NCBI GenBank assembly: GCA_001023535.1
Contig: CP011020.1
Coordinates: forward strand, 2,245,734 to 2,309,733
Source of the DNA: Pseudomonas chlororaphis
Lineage (GTDB): Bacteria > Pseudomonadota > Gammaproteobacteria > Pseudomonadales > Pseudomonadaceae
DNA length: 64,000 nucleotides
Reading direction: 5' to 3'
Positions within the stretch are counted from its first letter, which is position 1. Every line of letters begins with the position of its first letter. This document shows, one piece after another, positions 59,953 through 64,000 of this stretch. A model generated the notes under the pieces. It was given only the letters and a program-made list of their open reading frames with translations, made no database searches and was not told where the DNA came from. The translations under genes and the position numbers were made by a program.

Positions 59953-61044
59953 TCAAAGCTGACCCAGCACCGGGGTGCTCACCCGTACATCGGCGTTCTG
60001 GCCACGATGGCGCAGCAGGTGATCCATCAGCACGATCGCCATCATGGCCTCGGCGATCGGCGTGGCACGGATGCCGACACAGGGGTCATGACGGCCCTTG
60101 GTGATGACGTCCACGGGGTTGCCCTGGGTGTCGATGGAGCGGCCCGGCGTGGTGATGCTGGACGTGGGCTTCAACGCCAGGTGCGCGACGATCGGCTGGC
60201 CCGAGGAAATGCCGCCGAGGATCCCGCCGGCGTTGTTGCTGAGGAAGCCCTGCGGGGTCAGCTCATCGCGGTGCTCCGTGCCCCGTTGGGCGACGCAGGC
60301 GAAACCGGCGCCGATCTCTACGCCTTTCACCGCGTTGATGCTCATCAGCGCGTGGGCCAACTCGGCGTCGAGGCGGTCGAAGATCGGCTCGCCGAGGCCG
60401 GGCATGACCCCTTCGGCCACCACGGTGATCTTCGCGCCCACCGAATCCTGGTCACGACGCAGTTGGTCCATGTAGGCCTCCAGTTCCGGCACCTTGTCCG
60501 GGTCGGGGCAGAAGAACGCGTTCTGCTCCACCGAGTCCCAGGTCTTGAACGGGATTTCGATCGGGCCCAACTGGCTCATGTAGCCGCGGATGACGATGCC
60601 CTGGCTGGCCAGGTATTTCTTGGCGATGGCCCCGGCCGCCACGCGCATGGCGGTTTCCCGGGCCGAACTGCGGCCGCCGCCACGGTAGTCGCGCTCACCG
60701 TACTTGTGATGGTAGGTGTAGTCGGCATGGGCCGGGCGAAACAGGTCCTTGATGGCCGAGTAGTCCTTGGACTTCTGGTCGGTGTTGCGGATCAGCAGGC
60801 CGATGGCGCAGCCGGTGGTGCGCCCTTCGAAGACGCCAGACAAGATTTCGACCTCATCGGCTTCCTGGCGCTGGGTGGTGTGGCGGCTGGTGCCGGGCTT
60901 GCGGCGGTCGAGGTCACGCTGCAGGTCCTCCAGGGCAATCTCCAGGCCCGGCGGGCAGCCGTCGACAATGGCGACCAACGCCGGGCCATGGCTTTCGCCC
61001 GCGGTGGTGACGGTGAACAGCTTGCCGTAGGTATTGCCGGACAT
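59953..61044 (-). CDS. aroC: chorismate synthase
   Basis: AroC makes chorismate from 5-enolpyruvylshikimate 3-phosphate with reduced FMN, the last step of the shikimate pathway. This 363-residue full-length enzyme shows [21 protein letters not shown] at the N-terminus (catalytic His), the second-histidine region of the [26 protein letters not shown] family block, and the C-terminal [19 protein letters not shown] (KGRHDPC). First gene of an apparent aroC-MFS-mtnD group. Confidence 0.97.
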   Translation of the reverse strand: MSGNTYGKLFTVTTAGESHGPALVAIVDGCPPGLEIALEDLQRDLDRRKPGTSRHTTQRQEADEVEILSGVFEGRTTGCAIGLLIRNTDQKSKDYSAIKDLFRPAHADYTYHHKYGERDYRGGGRSSARETAMRVAAGAIAKKYLASQGIVIRGYMSQLGPIEIPFKTWDSVEQNAFFCPDPDKVPELEAYMDQLRRDQDSVGAKITVVAEGVMPGLGEPIFDRLDAELAHALMSINAVKGVEIGAGFACVAQRGTEHRDELTPQGFLSNNAGGILGGISSGQPIVAHLALKPTSSITTPGRSIDTQGNPVDVITKGRHDPCVGIRATPIAEAMMAIVLMDHLLRHRGQNADVRVSTPVLGQL

Positions 61045-61186
61045 GCAGGGTGCTCCGTGAAATCGCTGAGAAACTCAACCTTGGATTCGTAGTGGACGCC
61101 AGTATACGCAGGCTCCCCGCGTAGTTCATCCTCGAACCTTCTCGGTCGGCGCCAGTCCAACCGGCACCTTCGCAACTAATGGCGTG

Positions 61187-62152
61187 ATGATGTTAAACCT
61201 GCTTGTCTTGAGCGTTACCCTGTTCATCGGCCTGTTTTCCGGCCTGGCCCAGGCCACGGTGCTGCAACGTCCGATCAGCCTCGATACGGGCAACGGCGAA
61301 CTGTTCGGCTCGCTGCTGCTGCCCAAGTCCGACACGCCGGTGCCGGTGGTCCTGATCATTTCCGGGTCCGGCCCGACCGATCGCGACGGCAACAACCCGG
61401 AGGGCGGGCGCAACGACAGCCTCAAGCGCCTGGCCTGGCTCCTGGCCAGGCACGACATTGCCAGCGTGCGCTACGACAAGCGGGGGGTGGCCGCCAGCCT
61501 GGCCGCGACGCCGGACGAGCGTAACCTGAGCGTCGAAGCCTACGTGGCCGATGCCGTGGCCTGGAGCCGCAAGCTGGCCGCCGATCCGCGAATGGGCCCG
61601 GTGATTCTGCTGGGTCACAGCGAAGGCGCCTTGATCGCCAGCCTCGCCGCACCCCAGGCCAACGCCGCGGGCGTGATTTCGTTGTCCGGCAGCGCCCGCC
61701 CCATCGACCAGCTCCTGCGCCAACAACTGGCCAGCCGCCTGCCGGCACCTTTGATGTTGCGCAGTAACGAATTGCTCGACAGCCTCAAGGCCGGCCGGCC
61801 CGACGCGAACGTGCCGCCTGCGTTGCAAGTGATTTTCCGCCCCAGCGTGCAGCCGTACCTGATCTCGCTGTTCCGCCAGGACCCGGCCCAGGCGTTCGCG
61901 GCGCTGAAGGTGCCCGCCCTGATCATCCAGGGCAGCCATGACATCCAGGTCAGTGTCGACGATGCCCGGCAGTTGAAAGCCGCCAAGCCCGACGCCGAAC
62001 TGGCGCTGGTCGAGGGCATGAATCATGTCCTGCGCATCGTGCCCAAGGACGTGAAACAACAACTGGCTTCCTACAAGGACCCCAACCGTCCCCTGGCCGC
62101 TGAACTGGGCACGCGCATCCCGGCGTTCATTCGCTCGATCGCTACCCGTTAA
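61187..62152 (+). CDS. secreted alpha/beta hydrolase
   Basis: This protein of about 321 residues has a signal peptide (LLVLSVTLFIGLFSGLAQA, cleaved before TVLQRP). Its alpha/beta-hydrolase core contains VVLIISGSGPTDRDGNN, SVRYDKRGVAAS, and the nucleophile elbow LLGHSEGALIASLA. The acid is in IQGSHDIQVSVDDA and the base in EGMNHVLRIV. It resembles the BAAT/DLH-related serine hydrolases exported to the periplasm. GTG-ATG-ATG offers three possible starts within 6 nt; I used the first ATG. It is divergent from aroC and matches the hydrolase (PA1680-like) at this locus. Confidence 0.85.
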   Translation: MMLNLLVLSVTLFIGLFSGLAQATVLQRPISLDTGNGELFGSLLLPKSDTPVPVVLIISGSGPTDRDGNNPEGGRNDSLKRLAWLLARHDIASVRYDKRGVAASLAATPDERNLSVEAYVADAVAWSRKLAADPRMGPVILLGHSEGALIASLAAPQANAAGVISLSGSARPIDQLLRQQLASRLPAPLMLRSNELLDSLKAGRPDANVPPALQVIFRPSVQPYLISLFRQDPAQAFAALKVPALIIQGSHDIQVSVDDARQLKAAKPDAELALVEGMNHVLRIVPKDVKQQLASYKDPNRPLAAELGTRIPAFIRSIATR

Positions 62153-62250
62153 ACGCTTTTAGCCCTCCAGTCCCGGCGAAAACGGCCGATAAACCGGTGT
62201 CGGGCAGCGCAATCGCTGCCGACCCGCCGGCCAGGACAGGATTTGCCGTT

Positions 62251-63045
62251 ATGACTGAAACACCCACTTCACCCGATACCGAAGCCCCTACTGAAGCGAC
62301 CGCCACGCCTGCGGAGCAGTTGCCTTGGGCGGACGTGCAAGCCGAGCATCACAAAATGCTCCGGCTGGCCCCGCTCAAGACCGACCGCGCCACCGGTGCG
62401 CGCCCGCTGCGCTTCGTCGAATTCAGCTATGCCGAACGCCACAGCAAGGAGCGCAGCCTGTTGCGCTTGAGCATCAAGTTGCCCGGCCAGCGCGTGCGCA
62501 AGGAACAGAATCACCTGGATGTCTGGGCCGATCACGTCGAAAAGCGCCTGACCTTTTCCCCGGACAACCTGCAGATCGAGCCGATGAACCGTGGCATCGG
62601 CCGCTTCCTCGCCGCCCAGGGCATCACCTGGGCGAAGAAACGCTGGTCGGGCTACCGGGTCGAAGGCAGCGACCTGAACAACAAGGACGCGCTGAACGAA
62701 GACACTCGCCTGCGCCGTGACCGTTTTCTCAAGGCCCAGGGTTTCGAAGTGGTCTACGCCGACGCCCAGCACCTCAAGGGCAGCGTCAAGGCGACCCACG
62801 TCGGCGACCTGGTGGGAGACTGGAATACCGAGAAGCTGCAGCTCGTGGAGATCCTCGAAGCCGCGCAGATGTTGCAACAGGCCGAGCAGAACCTGGCGGA
62901 ACAGGAAGTCCGGCTCAAGCAGCAGGAAGAGAAGGTCAACAAGTTCAAGCGCGAAGACACCGGCCTGCGCTTCACCATCACCTGCCTGGTGGCATTTGCC
63001 ATGTTCCAGGCGGGATTATTGATTTGGATTGCGACGCGGCATTGA
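62251..63045 (+). CDS. conserved hypothetical coiled-coil protein with C-terminal membrane helix
   Basis: This 264-residue protein begins with an acidic, Thr/Pro-rich disordered stretch (residues 1-25). A basic, folded middle follows (ARPLRFVEFSYAERHSKERSLLRLSIKLPG, AQGITWAKKRWSGYRVEGSDL, HVGDLVGDWNTEKLQLVEILEAAQML). Next comes a coiled coil (AEQNLAEQEVRLKQQEEKVNKFK), and a single C-terminal helix (FTITCLVAFAMFQAGLLIWIA) anchors it in the inner membrane with the bulk in the cytoplasm. I chose the ATG at 62251 with GGACAGGA upstream. I do not recognise a characterised family. It sits between the hydrolase and the convergent prmB. Confidence 0.78.
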   Translation: MTETPTSPDTEAPTEATATPAEQLPWADVQAEHHKMLRLAPLKTDRATGARPLRFVEFSYAERHSKERSLLRLSIKLPGQRVRKEQNHLDVWADHVEKRLTFSPDNLQIEPMNRGIGRFLAAQGITWAKKRWSGYRVEGSDLNNKDALNEDTRLRRDRFLKAQGFEVVYADAQHLKGSVKATHVGDLVGDWNTEKLQLVEILEAAQMLQQAEQNLAEQEVRLKQQEEKVNKFKREDTGLRFTITCLVAFAMFQAGLLIWIATRH

Positions 63046-63050
63046 TGACC

Positions 63051-63083
63051 GGCTGGGAGGGGGCTGGCAAGCTCCCTCGCCAC
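63051..63083. repeat. degenerate REP remnant, family B
   Basis: GCAAGCTCCCTCGCCAC matches the right arm of a family B REPIN. The left arm is reduced to a GGGAGGGGGC remnant. Confidence 0.55.
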
Positions 63084-63108
63084 AAAAAGCGATCGGCAAT
63101 CCAGAAGA

Positions 63109-64000
63109 TCAAACCCGTGAAGCGAACAGCCCCTGGTGCTGGCGGCACTGCTCGGCGCTGAGCATGAACACGCCATGGCCGCCCCGCTCGAAGTCCAGCC
63201 AGGCGAAATCGACCTCAGGGTACAGCGCCTCGACGTGGACCTGGCTGTTGCCCACCTCGACGATCAGCAAGCCCTTCTCGGTCAGATGATCAGCCGCCTC
63301 GGCCAGCATCCGCCGGACCAGGTTCAAGCCATCCTCGCCACAGGCCAGGCCCAGCGCCGGCTCGTGCTGGTATTCCTGGGGCATGTCGGCGAAATCCTGC
63401 GCGTCGACGTAGGGCGGGTTCGACACGATCAGGTCAAAACGTTGCCCCGGCAGGCCGTCGAAGCCATCACCCTGGACCGTGAACACCCGCTCGTCGACGC
63501 CATGGCGCTCGATGTTCTGGTTCGCCACCTCCAGCGCTTCGAACGACAGGTCGGCCAGCACCACTTCGGCTTCCGGGAACTCGTAGGCGCAGGCAATCCC
63601 GATGCAGCCGGAACCGGTGCACAGGTCGAGGATTCGCGCAGGCGCCTGGCCCAACCAGGGCTCGAAACGTTTTTCGATCAGCTCGCCAATCGGCGAACGC
63701 GGGACGAGTACGCGCTCGTCGACAATGAACGACATCCCGCAGAACCAGGCCTCGCCCAACAGATAGGCCGCCGGGATGCGCTCGTCGATACGCCGGCGCA
63801 ACAGGCGCTGCAGATGGACCAGTTCCTCGTCTTCGAGGCGGCAATCCAGGTAGCTATCGGCAATTTCCCACGGCAGGTGGAGTGCGCCCAACACTAGTTG
63901 GCGGGCTTCATCCCAGGCGTTGTCGGTGCCATGGCCGAAAAACAGATCCTCCCCATGGAAACGGCTGACGGCCCAACGGATATGGTCGCGCAGGGTGCGA
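63109..64000 (-). CDS. prmB: protein-(glutamine-N5) methyltransferase, L3-specific (5' end beyond window)
   Basis: PrmB methylates a glutamine of ribosomal protein L3. The 296 visible residues include the N-terminal domain ([22 protein letters not shown], running to the window edge), the SAM-binding [14 protein letters not shown], and the catalytic NPPY in [16 protein letters not shown]. Only the first several residues are missing, since the family length is about 302. It is convergent with the coiled-coil protein gene. The prmB-hydrolase-aroC order is conserved in Pseudomonas. Confidence 0.94.
   Translation of the reverse strand, partial: RTLRDHIRWAVSRFHGEDLFFGHGTDNAWDEARQLVLGALHLPWEIADSYLDCRLEDEELVHLQRLLRRRIDERIPAAYLLGEAWFCGMSFIVDERVLVPRSPIGELIEKRFEPWLGQAPARILDLCTGSGCIGIACAYEFPEAEVVLADLSFEALEVANQNIERHGVDERVFTVQGDGFDGLPGQRFDLIVSNPPYVDAQDFADMPQEYQHEPALGLACGEDGLNLVRRMLAEAADHLTEKGLLIVEVGNSQVHVEALYPEVDFAWLDFERGGHGVFMLSAEQCRQHQGLFASRV

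Overview
The window is a stretch of a Pseudomonas chromosome, most likely from the P. fluorescens complex. The evidence is high GC content, fluorescens-type REP/REPIN repeats with a REP-associated transposase (RAYT), and gene orders typical of the genus: gltA/sdhCDAB/sucAB-lpd-sucCD, fabAB preceded by a hybrid kinase, gcl-hyi-glxR-ttuD-pyk, and prmB-hydrolase-aroC-MFS-mtnD. The species is not resolved. I see no rRNA, tRNA, CRISPR array, prophage or integrative element; the only mobile-type gene is the RAYT.

Layout. 1-3.7 kb (minus strand): two alpha/beta hydrolases, a YdiI-type thioesterase, and the operon gpsA-DUF4389-sixA, whose last gene ends inside a MITE-like palindrome. 3.8-8.8 kb (plus): a TonB-dependent receptor, a periplasmic substrate-binding protein and a hybrid histidine kinase in one tight operon, followed by fabA-fabB. 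10.9-18.6 kb: a DUF3859 protein, an amidohydrolase, a pirin, a dienelactone-hydrolase family protein, htpG with a sigma-32-like promoter, two tandem hotdog thioesterases, a small lipoprotein and a DUF599 protein. 18.8-33.7 kb: brnQ and the TCA block sucD-sucC-lpd-sucB-sucA and sdhB-A-D-C (minus) with gltA divergent. 33.8-41.8 kb: the acetate symporter actP with its DUF485 partner, a betaine-type binding protein, an alpha/beta hydrolase overlapping an MlaA homologue, a DUF808 protein, a TetR regulator and the RAYT. 42-49.3 kb: glyoxylate/tartronate-semialdehyde catabolism (gcl, hyi, glxR, ttuD, pyk) divergent from a GlcG/HbpS protein. 49.6-55.5 kb: a urea transporter, a K+ channel, a sulfate-binding protein, an MFS exporter and small conserved genes. 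55.6-64 kb: a long-chain acyl-CoA synthetase, a DUF3509 gene behind a sigma-54 promoter, an mtnD homologue lacking two metal ligands, an MFS transporter, aroC, a hydrolase, a coiled-coil membrane protein and prmB (cut by the window edge).

How the parts work together. Most of the window is core metabolism: the TCA cycle from citrate to succinate oxidation, unsaturated fatty-acid synthesis, acetate uptake, and conversion of glyoxylate to pyruvate. The gcl and glcG genes diverge from a region carrying two identical TTGTATACAA palindromes, which suggests one repressor controls both. The receptor/binding-protein/kinase operon is the best candidate for an undescribed system. By position its kinase corresponds to the P. 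aeruginosa kinase PA1611 that feeds the HptB/RetS-GacS network, and the two envelope proteins cotranscribed with it look like an input device. REPINs of at least three families lie between genes throughout, including inside the gcl operon.
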